Shown here: positions 1 through 8,901 of the stretch, piece by piece
How positions within the stretch are numbered: position 1 is the first letter of the stretch
How the letters are laid out: each line of letters opens with the position of its first letter
Origin: JAMLIO01 sp031412575
GTDB taxonomy: Bacteria; Bdellovibrionota; Bdellovibrionia; Bdellovibrionales; UBA1609
Length of the DNA stretch: 47,908 nucleotides
Direction of reading: 5' to 3'
NCBI GenBank assembly: GCA_031412575.1
Contig: JANODG010000185.1
Coordinates: 1 to 47,908, forward strand
Program-made: the position numbers and the translations under genes
The notes under the pieces: generated by a model
Told to the model about the DNA's origin: nothing
Databases searched by the model: none
The model's input: only the letters and a program-made list of their open reading frames with translations

Positions 1-1115
1 CTGCGAAATTAGAATTTATGATAGTTGATGAATCCATGGATTCGGTAAAACTTCAGGCCATGGTAGATGAAGTTGAAAAGAATGGAAATTACACTTTAGG
101 TAAAACTGAAGAAAATGGCCTGGATTACTCTGCTTATGTGGCGCGAGTAAATGAAGATTTAAAAACTCAACTTCCAGAAAGTCGTGAAATCGTGTTCGAA
201 AAACCTGAAGCTGTTGATTCGTTAACTCAAAGTCGTACACCTTTGTTAGTAAAAAACGATGAAGTTGTCGCAGGTAGCATGGTCGAAGATGCCTATGTGA
301 CGCGTGATCCACAATCTGGCAGACCTGTTGTTTCATTTCAAATGAGTGTCGATGGAAGAAAACCATTTGGTGAGTTAACGGGTAAAAACGTCCAAAAACG
401 TATGGCGATCGTTTTAGATAAAGTCATGAAGTCTGCGCCAAACTTGCAGTCAAAAATTACAGATGCAGGTCAAATCACTCTCGGGAGCAATAACTATCAG
501 CAGATGTTTGACGAGGCCGAGTTTATTTCTAGAACTTTGCGCGCGGGTGCTTTACCAGCATCACTTCAACAGTTGGAAGAAAGAACTGTTGGACCGACTC
601 TTGGTACTGACTCAATTAAAAACGCTCAGTTTGCAGGCTTAGTTGGTAGTAGCTTAGTAGTTGCACTGATGATTTCTTTGTACGGGCTTTTAGGATTAAT
701 TGCGAGTATCGCGGTTGGGCTGAACGTGTTTTTAACGCTGGCTATACTTTCCACAATGGGCGCTACTTTAACCTTGCCGGGTATTGCAGGTATCGTATTG
801 ACTGTAGGTATGTCCGTAGACGCAAATATTATTATCTTTGAACGTATTAAAGATGAGCTTCGACGTGGTACTGCACTTATGACAGCCGTTAAAGATGGGT
901 TCTCTGATGCTCTATCTGGTATTGTAGATTCCAACGTCGCAACAGCAATCACATGTATCATGTTAATTGTTTATGGGACTGGTCCTGTTCGTGGATTTGC
1001 TGTTACGTTAATTATTGGGGTAATCACTTCAATGTTCACAGCTGTATTTTTCTCAAGAAGTGTAGTTGATTTCATTGTTAAAAATTTAAAGATAAAAAAA
1101 ATCATTCGTTATTAA
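1..1115 (+). CDS. secD: Protein translocase subunit SecD (C-terminal part, cut by window start)
   Basis: SecD works with SecF in the inner membrane, using the proton gradient to help preproteins leave the SecYEG channel on the periplasmic side. The reading frame is open to the first base (frame starting at base 3) and the residues before the first ATG at 18 read AKLEF, typical of SecD, so that ATG is internal. Visible are the end of the first periplasmic region, then five hydrophobic segments from about base 620, with the SecD/SecF signature around GMSVDANIIIFERIKDE. The gene ends in a short basic tail. secF follows after 52 bases, the usual order. High certainty on family; the N-terminus is not in the window. 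Confidence 0.96.
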   Translation, partial: AKLEFMIVDESMDSVKLQAMVDEVEKNGNYTLGKTEENGLDYSAYVARVNEDLKTQLPESREIVFEKPEAVDSLTQSRTPLLVKNDEVVAGSMVEDAYVTRDPQSGRPVVSFQMSVDGRKPFGELTGKNVQKRMAIVLDKVMKSAPNLQSKITDAGQITLGSNNYQQMFDEAEFISRTLRAGALPASLQQLEERTVGPTLGTDSIKNAQFAGLVGSSLVVALMISLYGLLGLIASIAVGLNVFLTLAILSTMGATLTLPGIAGIVLTVGMSVDANIIIFERIKDELRRGTALMTAVKDGFSDALSGIVDSNVATAITCIMLIVYGTGPVRGFAVTLIIGVITSMFTAVFFSRSVVDFIVKNLKIKKIIRY

Positions 1116-1167
1116 TTTATAATTAAATTTGAAAATTTAGATTTTTTAAAAAATTAAGGAAATAAAT

Positions 1168-2109
1168 ATGAATCTCAAAAATATTGCTAAAGACCCTGAT
1201 TATGGAAAAATAGACTTTATTAGCAAGTGGCCTATTTTTTGTGGAATATCTTTAGTGGCGGTTATATTGTCATTAGGCTTAATCGCTACAAAAGGGTTTA
1301 ACTACGGAATAGATTTTGCCGGTGGCACAGAAGTTCAAGTTAGATTTGAAACTCCAGTCAAAGCTGAAGAAATCAGATCTTTTACGGATAAAATTGGTTA
1401 CTCATCAGCCTCTGTCCAAGCCTTAGGTGAAGACAACGAATATTTAATTAGAATAGATGCTAAAGGTAATAGTACAGACGAACTTAACAAGACGGCAGAG
1501 CTTTCAGCGCAAGCTTTATCTTCAGGATTACTATCTACATTTGCGAATTTAAAACCAGAAATCAGACGAGTCGACAGTGTTGGGCCTCAAGTAGGAACTG
1601 AACTTAAGCGAAATGGTATTTTGGCTGCGTTTTATAGTTTGATTGCACTTCTTTTATATATCTCACTTCGATTTGATTATAAGTTCGCGCCTGGTGCAGT
1701 TCTTTGTCTGTTTCATGATGCGATTTTAACATTAGGTTTGTTTTCCTTAATTGGAAAAGAGGTCAATGTGCAAACAATGGCTGCTGTCTTAACTATTATT
1801 GGTTACTCTTTAAACGACACAATCATTAACTTCGACCGAGTCAGGGAAAATATTCCTATTTATAAAAAGAAGCCATTGGCTTTAATAATAAATAAATCGG
1901 TGAACGACGTTTTAGTAAGAACTTTACTGACAACACTAGCAACTTTTTTAGCTGTGCTGGCACTTTACTTCTTGTCTGGCGGCGGAGTTATCAAAGATAT
2001 CGCATTTACTTTAGGCGTTGGAATCATTTTTGGAACATATTCAACGATGTATGTGGCATCACCCTTAGTTTTGCTATTTGATAAATTTGAATCCCAACAA
2101 AAAGCTTAA
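1168..2109 (+). CDS. secF: Protein translocase subunit SecF
   Basis: Partner of SecD in the SecDF complex of the inner membrane. At 313 residues it has normal SecF length. It shows an N-terminal membrane segment (about residues 22-42), the GIDFAGGTEVQVRF motif at the start of the periplasmic domain, and five C-terminal membrane segments including the signature YSLNDTIINFDRVRE. The ATG has a good ribosome binding site (AAGGA, 8 bases upstream). Co-directional with secD and probably co-transcribed. I see nothing unusual; yajC, often upstream of secD, would lie outside the window. Confidence 0.97.
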   Translation: MNLKNIAKDPDYGKIDFISKWPIFCGISLVAVILSLGLIATKGFNYGIDFAGGTEVQVRFETPVKAEEIRSFTDKIGYSSASVQALGEDNEYLIRIDAKGNSTDELNKTAELSAQALSSGLLSTFANLKPEIRRVDSVGPQVGTELKRNGILAAFYSLIALLLYISLRFDYKFAPGAVLCLFHDAILTLGLFSLIGKEVNVQTMAAVLTIIGYSLNDTIINFDRVRENIPIYKKKPLALIINKSVNDVLVRTLLTTLATFLAVLALYFLSGGGVIKDIAFTLGVGIIFGTYSTMYVASPLVLLFDKFESQQKA

Positions 2110-2182
2110 CTTAAAAATGATACAGAAAATAAATTTAATTTACCTCAGATAAGGTATTAGATTTAAAGGGGCATTTTTAAAA

Positions 2183-3925
2183 ATGAGCTTAGATTCGGGT
2201 TTCAACACAGAAAATGTATCTGACCTCTATAAAAATATGCCTCAGTCTCTTATCCGACTATTACAAGCTAGAGGATATGAAAGCCTAGAGTCTTGGGATT
2301 TATTGTTTAGACCAAAACTTTCAGATTTAAAATCTCCGTTTAAATTAGACTCAATGGATCTTTTAGTAGATAGACTCCTAAAAGTTTATAAAAATAAAGA
2401 AGGCCTTTTAGTTTACGGCGATTTCGATTTAGACGGATCGTCAGGAGCCGCCCTTCTGTATACTGGCTTAAAAAGTTTAGGCTTTGATAGTGTATACGTC
2501 ATTCAACCTAAACGCCTGCAAGACGGTTACGGTGTGCATGGACACATTCTAGAAAGATATTTAGGAAAAATAAAAGCAGTACTGACTGTTGATGTGGGCA
2601 TCACAGCGGTGGAAGCCACAGAATACGCCAATCAAAACGGGATCGACATGTTGATCACGGATCATCATTTGCCTAAAGAAGTGTTACCCAATGCCTACGC
2701 CATTGTTAATCCCAATAAAGGGTTTTGCGAAAGTGGCCTTGGTCATTTATGTGGGGCCGGTGTTGGGTACTACGTATTTTTAGCGACATGGATGAAATTA
2801 AAAAATTTAATTCAAAGTCAGCCAGAACTTTTTATTGAAGAAAATAAAACTCAAATTTTAAATTTTGATCCCAAAAGCCTTCTCGACTTTTTTGTAATCG
2901 GGACTATCACAGATCTTGTTCCGTTGATTCAAGAAAATAGAGTTTTGGTGAAACACGGTTTTCAAATTTTACAACGAACGCCCAGAAAAGGCTTAAGAGC
3001 CTTAATGCAAAGCCAGGGCTTGTTGGGTAAAAAACTTGGCGCTCAAGACATCGGTTTTAAACTAGCGCCTAAGTTAAATTCCTTAAGCCGTATGGATAAG
3101 GGACTTTTACCAATCGATGTTTTTTTATGTGACGACGAAGAATATGCTCAGCGGATGGTCGAACAGATTCTAAGTTTAAACAGTGATCGTCTGGGTTATC
3201 AAAAAAAAGCAGAGAAGTTGGCCATCGATAAAGCTTTTGATTCTGAAGAAAAATATTGTTTTGTTTTCGATGAAAGTTTTCATAAAGGTGTGGTGGGCTT
3301 AGTAGCAACGAAGTTAGCGCAAACTTATCATAAACCTTCGTTTGTGGGCGGGATTAAAGAAGGGATAATTTCAGGAAGTGCTCGGATACCTGAAGATTCA
3401 AATTTTAATTTAGTAGACATGATGGGTGAATGCCCTTCCCTTAAAGCTTTTGGGGGCCACGCTCAGGCCGCAGGCTTTGAAGTTGAATTTGATAAAGCCT
3501 TGGATTTTGAAAATGAATTAAAAACTTACTTTATTAAATACGAAAATGAATTTAATAAAAATTCATCAAATTTAGATTACAAATTTGATTTAGAGGTTCA
3601 AATCAGTGAATTGACTGATCAGTTGGTCAATTGGATTGAAAAGCTTGAGCCTTTTGGAATCGGTTTTGATCATCCTGTCTTTAAGATCAAGCAATCAAAA
3701 ATCAAAGATTATAGATCACTAAATGGTGGCCATTTAAAGTTCAAGATATCAGATGAAGACGGTGCATCTTTAGATTGTATTTGGTTTAATCACAATTTAA
3801 GCCCCGAAGTTCTAGATAATTTCGCCTCTTTGAACGTGGATATTTGTGGGCAAATCGAATTTAATGAATACTTAGGCCAAAAGAAATTGCAATTTATGGT
3901 GCATAATCTTACAACATCCTCTTAA
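2183..3925 (+). CDS. recJ: Single-stranded-DNA-specific 5'-3' exonuclease RecJ
   Basis: DHH-family nuclease that degrades single-stranded DNA 5' to 3' in recombination and mismatch or base-excision repair. Motif I is GDFDLDGSSG (Asp80, Asp82, Asp84), motif II TVDVGI (Asp137), motif III DHH at 160-162, all metal ligands. The DHHA1 domain has GGHAQAAGF near residue 425, followed by a C-terminal OB-like domain. 580 residues is the normal family length. An AAAGGGG ribosome binding site lies about 11 bases before the ATG. The stop codon overlaps the queC start by one base (TAATG), so the two are translationally coupled. Confidence 0.96.
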   Translation: MSLDSGFNTENVSDLYKNMPQSLIRLLQARGYESLESWDLLFRPKLSDLKSPFKLDSMDLLVDRLLKVYKNKEGLLVYGDFDLDGSSGAALLYTGLKSLGFDSVYVIQPKRLQDGYGVHGHILERYLGKIKAVLTVDVGITAVEATEYANQNGIDMLITDHHLPKEVLPNAYAIVNPNKGFCESGLGHLCGAGVGYYVFLATWMKLKNLIQSQPELFIEENKTQILNFDPKSLLDFFVIGTITDLVPLIQENRVLVKHGFQILQRTPRKGLRALMQSQGLLGKKLGAQDIGFKLAPKLNSLSRMDKGLLPIDVFLCDDEEYAQRMVEQILSLNSDRLGYQKKAEKLAIDKAFDSEEKYCFVFDESFHKGVVGLVATKLAQTYHKPSFVGGIKEGIISGSARIPEDSNFNLVDMMGECPSLKAFGGHAQAAGFEVEFDKALDFENELKTYFIKYENEFNKNSSNLDYKFDLEVQISELTDQLVNWIEKLEPFGIGFDHPVFKIKQSKIKDYRSLNGGHLKFKISDEDGASLDCIWFNHNLSPEVLDNFASLNVDICGQIEFNEYLGQKKLQFMVHNLTTSS

Positions 3926-4575
3926 TGAATAAGAAAAAAGCGGTCGTGTTATTGAGTGGTGGATTAGATTCCACAGTGAATCTTTATGAAGCCCATAAAG
4001 AGTTCAATGTCGTTCAGGTTCTAACTATCGATTATGGCCAAAAAGCCTTATCTAAAGAACTAAAAGCCGCCGAATATTTTTCGAAGCTTTTAAAACTTCC
4101 ATGGTTAAGTTTGGATTTAAGTTGGCTCGCCAAAATTAGCGCATCGTCCTTAAATACTAAAGAATTGATACCGCAAGGGTCTGATGTGGATATCACATCT
4201 TATGAAGTTTCCGTGAAGACGGCACATTCTGTATGGGTGCCCAACCGTAATGGTCTGTTTTTAAATATTGCAGGTGTCTACGCTGACGCTTTAAGTGCGG
4301 ACTATATAATTCCTGGTTTTAACAAAGAGGAAGCCGAAACTTTCCTTGACAATTCGAAAGAGTTTCTGCTTGCGACAAATCAGTCTCTAAAATTTTCAAC
4401 TCGAAATCACGCTGAAGTTTTTTGTTTTACAACAGATTTAAACAAAACTGAAATCGTGAAACGAGCTAGGGAACTAGATATTCCCTTAGATAAGCTTTGG
4501 CCCTGTTATCATAGTTTAGATCAATGGTGCGGTGTTTGTGAGTCCTGCTTACGATTTCAAAGGGCCATGAAATAA
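3925..4575 (+). CDS. queC: 7-cyano-7-deazaguanine synthase QueC
   Basis: Converts 7-carboxy-7-deazaguanine to preQ0 with ATP and ammonia, a step to queuosine in tRNA. The N-terminal PP-loop is LSGGLDSTVNLYEA; DYGQKALSKE and VPNRNGLF are QueC signatures. Four C-terminal cysteines (194, 202, 205, 208) form the zinc site. 216 residues is typical. Its start overlaps the recJ stop by one base and a DUF366 gene follows after 44 bases. queD, queE and queF are not in the window, so the pathway must be dispersed. Confidence 0.95.
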   Translation: MNKKKAVVLLSGGLDSTVNLYEAHKEFNVVQVLTIDYGQKALSKELKAAEYFSKLLKLPWLSLDLSWLAKISASSLNTKELIPQGSDVDITSYEVSVKTAHSVWVPNRNGLFLNIAGVYADALSADYIIPGFNKEEAETFLDNSKEFLLATNQSLKFSTRNHAEVFCFTTDLNKTEIVKRARELDIPLDKLWPCYHSLDQWCGVCESCLRFQRAMK

Positions 4576-4619
4576 AATTTCAATCTATCAAAATCTGAAT
4601 TAATAAGGTGAATTACGAA

Positions 4620-5270
4620 ATGAAAACATTGTTTATAGATGAAAAATTTAAATATGACGGTTCTCAATTAAGATCTTTATTCGGTTTTTTAGATTATAAA
4701 ATTCAAGGAGACTCGGTTGTCAGTTGGGTGGGGCCTTGTGATATTCCTATGGATAAAATTGTTGATGGTCAGGATCTTCTAGAAGGTTCGAAGATATATT
4801 CGGAAGAGATGCTTCATTTTGTAATTGAAGTTTTTGACGCCAAACTGATTCAAATGGTTTTATGGCAACGGCTGTTTTGTGAAATTGTGAAAGCAGAGGT
4901 TCTTAATTGGAGTAAGAATAAAATTAATTTAGTGAGATCTGGTGATGATCTTTACTTAAAAGTCAGAGAGGGCCAAGGAACAGGTTCTGCAGCCAACTTG
5001 GACTCAAATTTTTCAAAGCCAATAAAAAATAAAGATTTAAAATTAAATATAAGTATTGCTACGGTTTCACCAGTTTCGGGATTAGTTCACTTCGGGATTA
5101 ATGTGTCCTCCAAAAATACTCCGGTCAAAACCTTATCCTTAAACGACATTCACAAGCTTATGGGTGGCGAGCACAATATAAAGGATTGGGCTAAATCCCT
5201 GATGAATAAATTTTCTGAGGAATTTAAATCTGCAGTTTTAGCCACTCAAAAAGTGAAGTGGGTAAAGTAA
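4620..5270 (+). CDS. DUF366 family protein
   Basis: Matches from memory the DUF366/COG2029 family of unknown function, found in archaea and some bacteria. Conserved stretches are the start (FIDEKFKYDGSQLRSLF), VVSWVGPCDI, MLHFVIEVFD, RSGDDLYLKV and SIATVSPVSGLVHFGINV. The frame could begin at GTG 4608, but that GTG is part of an AAGGTGA ribosome binding site placed 9 bases before ATG 4620, so I choose 4620. No signal peptide or membrane segment, so probably cytosolic. About 17 residues rich in Gly, Ser and Asn near the middle look like an insertion loop. Being third after recJ-queC suggests, but does not prove, a link to deazaguanine metabolism. Confidence 0.85.
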   Translation: MKTLFIDEKFKYDGSQLRSLFGFLDYKIQGDSVVSWVGPCDIPMDKIVDGQDLLEGSKIYSEEMLHFVIEVFDAKLIQMVLWQRLFCEIVKAEVLNWSKNKINLVRSGDDLYLKVREGQGTGSAANLDSNFSKPIKNKDLKLNISIATVSPVSGLVHFGINVSSKNTPVKTLSLNDIHKLMGGEHNIKDWAKSLMNKFSEEFKSAVLATQKVKWVK

Positions 5271-5348
5271 ATTAAAGCAAATCAAGTTTCTATTACCTAT
5301 TGAAAAAAAAGATTTGGTAGGACTTCGATTTCTATAAAATTTGTTAAA

Positions 5349-5378
5349 TTGACAATAGAATCTGACGAGTAATAATAA
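5349..5378 (+). promoter_or_regulatory. Candidate sigma-70 promoter for the secreted protein at 5426
   Basis: A perfect -35 box TTGACA (5349-5354) is followed after 18 bases by TAATAA (5373-5378). Transcription would start near 5385, giving a leader of about 40 bases that contains a CGGAG ribosome binding site. The -10 box is only a partial match. Confidence 0.45.
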
Positions 5379-5425
5379 AAACATAAATATTTTATTTAAA
5401 TAAATAAAATCGGAGTAAAATCTTT

Positions 5426-5905
5426 ATGAAAGGCATGAAATGTTTATTACTCGGTGTTTTTTGTCTCATGAGTACCTTTACTTCCGGTCACGCAAATTCT
5501 AAAACGGAAGAAATTAAAATTTCTGAAAATACAAATCTTGGACTTATTGGAAGCGAAGTTACTGTTGAAACTAAAAAGCAAAAATGTAGTTTTAAATCTG
5601 AAGGAAAAACTTCAAAAGAAGTTGGGGAACAACCTTTAGAATTTAAAATAATTCTTAAATGTGGAAACCAATCACAGGTTTTATGGGATATTTCTAAACC
5701 AGTTCTGGATGATTATAGTTTTGATGAACCAAAATTTGAACTCTTGGCAGCAGGCTATTTTGATAAAGACGATAAATTGGATTATAAATTGAACATGAGC
5801 CCTAAATACTCTTGCGATAAAATTGTTAATTATCTATCGTCCAAAGCAAAGCCTGGTGAACTTATCGGAGTTCTAGGATCACCTCAAACAAAATGTGGCG
5901 AATAA
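5426..5905 (+). CDS. Secreted protein of unknown function
   Basis: 159 residues. The first 24 form a clear Sec signal peptide (basic MKGMK, hydrophobic core, cleavage likely after GHA), so the protein is periplasmic or exported. The mature part is polar and lysine-rich with four cysteines, near 50, 79, 129 and 157, which could form two disulfides. I recognise no domain. The start has a CGGAG ribosome binding site and probably its own promoter. A zinc-ribbon membrane protein follows after 36 bases. Confidence 0.8.
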   Translation: MKGMKCLLLGVFCLMSTFTSGHANSKTEEIKISENTNLGLIGSEVTVETKKQKCSFKSEGKTSKEVGEQPLEFKIILKCGNQSQVLWDISKPVLDDYSFDEPKFELLAAGYFDKDDKLDYKLNMSPKYSCDKIVNYLSSKAKPGELIGVLGSPQTKCGE

Positions 5906-5941
5906 CAAAACCTTAATTATTCCTTAAAAAGCGCAGAACAT

Positions 5942-6628
5942 ATGTCCAAACAAGATCAAAGAGTTTTTGAAAAGTTTGAATTCCTTGGATCTTTACTAGA
6001 TCGTTATAAAGAAAGTTCATACAATCAACTTCGACCACTTATAGAAAATCCTCAGACACTTTTTGAAACCTTTGAAGAAAAACCGATAAGGTTATTTCTT
6101 CATGCACAACAACAAAACGAAGACAAAATTTTTGTTCTGTTGTCAGAACTCATCGAACTTGACGGGGAAGATATCTGCTCATGGTACAATGCAGGTTTTA
6201 AAAAACTTAAGTCCGGTGAAAATATTGAAATTACTTATAACGAAAATGCACACTGTCCTTTTTGCGAGGAAGCTTCCAAATTTAATTTAGAGATGCCAAT
6301 CGAAAGTTTCGAAATTTACCATTGCTTTAAATGTAAAAACTTTTTTGAGCCAACATCGACATTTATGATCGTACTTGGCACATCCTTGAGTTCAATTTTT
6401 AGCTTAATCTCTTTATTTTTGGTTTGCGTCGGTGGATTTATGCTGGTTGATATTTTGGTGGATGGGCATTTTTACAGTCGCTTTACTTTCGTCGCTATGA
6501 TTCTGACAGTTAGCGCATTAGCTATTTTATATTTTTCAGTGAAAAAAACATGGCAAGGCTTAACTGATCCCATATTAACAAGGGTGTCAGATTTTAGAAT
6601 GTACTTTGAAGATGAGGATAATTTCTGA
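5942..6628 (+). CDS. Membrane protein with a cytosolic zinc-ribbon-like domain
   Basis: 228 residues, family unknown. Residues 1-95 are soluble and acidic. CPFCEE and CFKCKN, about 25 residues apart, make a four-cysteine zinc-ribbon pattern around 102-131. Two strongly hydrophobic segments follow (about 138-165 and 173-197), then a short acidic tail. With no signal peptide, the ribbon probably faces the cytosol. Convergent with the next gene. Confidence 0.75.
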   Translation: MSKQDQRVFEKFEFLGSLLDRYKESSYNQLRPLIENPQTLFETFEEKPIRLFLHAQQQNEDKIFVLLSELIELDGEDICSWYNAGFKKLKSGENIEITYNENAHCPFCEEASKFNLEMPIESFEIYHCFKCKNFFEPTSTFMIVLGTSLSSIFSLISLFLVCVGGFMLVDILVDGHFYSRFTFVAMILTVSALAILYFSVKKTWQGLTDPILTRVSDFRMYFEDEDNF

Positions 6629-6666
6629 ATCTAAATATAGAAATCAACCGGCCTATTTTTTAGATT
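6628..6666. terminator. Candidate bidirectional terminator between convergent genes
   Basis: Eight-base arms AATCTAAA (6628-6635) and TTTAGATT (6659-6666) flank a loop that ends in a T run. They lie exactly between two convergent genes. The stem is AT-rich, so the call rests mainly on position. Confidence 0.4.
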
Positions 6667-6676
6667 AATTAAGATA

Positions 6677-7993
6677 TTAAAGCTCTTTTCCCTTGTAATT
6701 CAGTCTTCGGCCATCGATCAGACTTAGGTAAAAACTTCCAAGCACTTCAGTTTGCGTGTATTTGTAATTCTTCGGAATATTTAAAGTCACCGTCAGTTCC
6801 ATGTGTGGAAATATATCTCCTCGTTCAAAGGGAGTTACGTAAATTTCTATATCCATTAAATCGAAATCTTTTGCAAACCCTTGCCACGATTCTAGCACAA
6901 GTTTTTCTATACTTTCGGATTTAGGCTTAGACAAAAGATTAAAATCTTTATCTGTTGGATTAGCGATAGTTAAATCAATGTATGTGTTTGCAACCTCGTA
7001 GTAAATCGGAGCCAGTGGCATTGTGGGATTCACAACTTTTTTCAGAGAAAACTTTGCTAAGACAGTCGGATCTTCTTTAAGTGCTGAAAAGTCAGTTGAA
7101 ATCCCTTCGAAACTCGTAAAATCGATATTCTTTTGAAAATTAAAATTTGAAATTCTTTTATAAAAAGAAAGTAATTCTGGATAAGCCGCCATCAATAAAA
7201 TATGTCTATCCATGCGCTGGATATTCAAATACCATTTCAGCCTTCTATTAAAAATTTCCTCGACTATAAATTCGCGTACAAACTTCTCTCTTATCAAAGT
7301 TTGGTATAGCCAGTAAGTAAGTTCGGGATGAAGCTTTCCGTCGTCATAAATTAGATCAAAAAGATTTCGAACACTTTGATTTGGAAAAGATTTAGCTTTT
7401 TCGTGGCTGTAAGCCAATCCGATCTTTAAAAACAGGTCCTGATCTTCAGCCAGCCACAATCTATCGTTCTTGGTTTTTTCGCGTACATTCTTAAGTTGTA
7501 GATTTAAATACCTAAGCTCCATAGTTCTTAAATTTTTAATGGGGTTTCCAAACTCATCCAACACTTCTTCTTTATTAGTAAAAGGATTTTTAACGTAGAC
7601 ATTAACTCCGATTAACTCTTGTAAGGTCAACGGAGGAAGGTGACTTCTTCGAAGCTTTTCATTCATAAATGGTAAGGAAGCCGCAAACCCAAGAAGATCG
7701 GCTTCAAAGTAAATCTCAAGAGAGCTTACAAGTAGCTTATGGACGTGCTCACTAAACCCAGGGTGAACACTGTTACCTTGTGCTACTTTAATTATACGAT
7801 CCGCCATTTGCTTTGGCTTTTTAATATCGACTTCCGTATTCTGAAATATGAACTGTAAATGATCTGCATCAACTTCATTGAGATCTGTAAAACTCCCACG
7901 TAACAAATACTCAGAACAAATGTTTGCAGCATTAAGATTTATGCTAAAAAATATGAGATGAGCCGCCAAACAAGCGGCTTTCAAAATGGGCAT
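6677..7993 (-). CDS. Secreted periplasmic protein of unknown function
   Basis: The open frame begins at 8047, but ATG 7993 has a good ribosome binding site (AAAGGA, 8 bases upstream) and opens directly into a Sec signal peptide (MPILKAACLAAHLIFF, cleavage near LNAA), so I take 7993. The product is 438 residues, mostly helical, with many charged residues and no membrane segment after the signal. I recognise no domain. It stands alone between a convergent gene upstream and the divergent ferritin-like gene. Confidence 0.78.
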   Translation of the reverse strand: MPILKAACLAAHLIFFSINLNAANICSEYLLRGSFTDLNEVDADHLQFIFQNTEVDIKKPKQMADRIIKVAQGNSVHPGFSEHVHKLLVSSLEIYFEADLLGFAASLPFMNEKLRRSHLPPLTLQELIGVNVYVKNPFTNKEEVLDEFGNPIKNLRTMELRYLNLQLKNVREKTKNDRLWLAEDQDLFLKIGLAYSHEKAKSFPNQSVRNLFDLIYDDGKLHPELTYWLYQTLIREKFVREFIVEEIFNRRLKWYLNIQRMDRHILLMAAYPELLSFYKRISNFNFQKNIDFTSFEGISTDFSALKEDPTVLAKFSLKKVVNPTMPLAPIYYEVANTYIDLTIANPTDKDFNLLSKPKSESIEKLVLESWQGFAKDFDLMDIEIYVTPFERGDIFPHMELTVTLNIPKNYKYTQTEVLGSFYLSLIDGRRLNYKGKEL

Positions 7994-8264
7994 TAATTGT
8001 CCTTTGATATTGATAATGGAAATCAAAGTATACCACATCTTAAGCAATTTTTTTTTGATAAATCAAAGTGCCAGAACCAGGGCAAGATTTTTAAAAAACA
8101 AATCTATGATTAAACCCACATCATTCCTTAGACCCGGAATTTAAACATGCCCCGAGTAATTGATTTTTAGTCTTGTTTTAAGGTTTAAGTATCAATTGGT
8201 TTTCATTTAGGTTAGTTTAATCCTTGAAAGTCTAGAAAATAAGCAATTTACAATGGAGATAAAT
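7994..8264. other. Intergenic region between divergent genes
   Basis: 271 bases between the divergent starts at 7993 and 8265. AT-rich, with no open frame and no convincing promoter or RNA structure. A TTGAAA near 8223 could be a -35 box for the ferritin-like gene, but the matching -10 spacing is poor. Confidence 0.4.
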
Positions 8265-8690
8265 ATGAACATGGATAAAGTCCTTCAGCTATTAAATAAA
8301 ATTCTTGAACACGAACTAGCTGGCGTTGTTCGCTACAGCCATTATTCTTTGATGGTCTTTGGTCCAAACAGAATCCCGATTTGTGGATGGTTAAGATCCC
8401 AGGCTTCAGAATCTTTAACACACTCTTATGAAGTTGGCGAATTGATCACATCATATGAAGGTCACCCAAGTCTAAAAATTGGTGAGTTACTAGAAACTGA
8501 AAAGCATTCCATCAAAGACATCTTAGACGAAAGTTTAGTTCACGAAACAAAACAAATTAAACTTTACTACGATCTTTTAACAGAAATCGCAGACAAAGAT
8601 GTACAACTCGAAGAATACGCAAGAAAGATGATCTCCGAAGAGCAATTACACATCAGCGAAGTTAAAAAAATGTTGAAAGGGATCAAGTAA
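8265..8690 (+). CDS. Bacterioferritin-like ferritin-family protein
   Basis: 141-residue four-helix ferritin-like protein, likely an iron-storage or iron-detoxifying ferroxidase. Candidate metal ligands are Glu17, Glu49/His53, Glu94 and Glu126-x-x-His129, close to the bacterioferritin pattern. The first helix-2 motif reads ESLTH instead of the usual ExxH. The haem-ligand methionine of true bacterioferritins is not evident. The start is ATG 8265, not 8253, because the GGAG ribosome binding site overlaps the earlier ATG. The stop codon is directly followed by repeat unit A. Confidence 0.82.
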   Translation: MNMDKVLQLLNKILEHELAGVVRYSHYSLMVFGPNRIPICGWLRSQASESLTHSYEVGELITSYEGHPSLKIGELLETEKHSIKDILDESLVHETKQIKLYYDLLTEIADKDVQLEEYARKMISEEQLHISEVKKMLKGIK

Positions 8691-8806
8691 GCCGTCTGCA
8701 GGACGAAAAGCTCCAGCGAGGATTGTCCAGGGCGTGCGAACGGAAGTCCCAGCGAAGCGGACTGAACGGTAGCCGCCCGGAAGAGACAATCCGAGCGAGC
8801 TAGACA
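8691..8806 (+). repeat. Dispersed repeat, unit A (116 bp)
   Basis: GC-rich element starting on the base after a TAA stop codon. A 5' box (GCCGTCTGCAGGACG... through CTCCAGCGAG) leads into a long nested hairpin and ends in a 3' box GCGAGCTAGACA. The hairpin has arms GGATTGTC (8720-8727)/GACAATCC (8785-8792), GGGCG (8730-8734)/CGCCC (8774-8778) and AGTCC (8745-8749)/GGACT (8759-8763). Unit D is nearly identical. No open frame on either strand looks real. Confidence 0.9.
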
Positions 8807-8807
8807 T

Positions 8808-8890
8808 CACCGCCCGCAGGTGGAAAAGTTCCAGCGAGCCCCACGAAAGTCGAACGAAGTTCGACATGTGGGTGCGAGTGAACTAGACAG
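8808..8890 (+). repeat. Dispersed repeat, unit B (about 83 bp)
   Basis: Same boxes as unit A (CCGCCCGCAGGTGGAAAAG..TCCAGCGAG at the left, GCGAGTGAACTAGACAG at the right) but a different core: arms CCCAC (8840-8844)/GTGGG (8868-8872) enclosing GTCGAAC (8849-8855)/GTTCGAC (8859-8865). It abuts unit A and lies head to head with unit C. Confidence 0.88.
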
Positions 8891-8901
8891 AGATTTTGGT
8901 C

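Noticed and set aside
8646..8867. Minus-strand frame of 73 codons that resembles the one at 10299-10598
   Set aside because: The similarity is caused by repeat units A and D; neither has a ribosome binding site or independent coding character.
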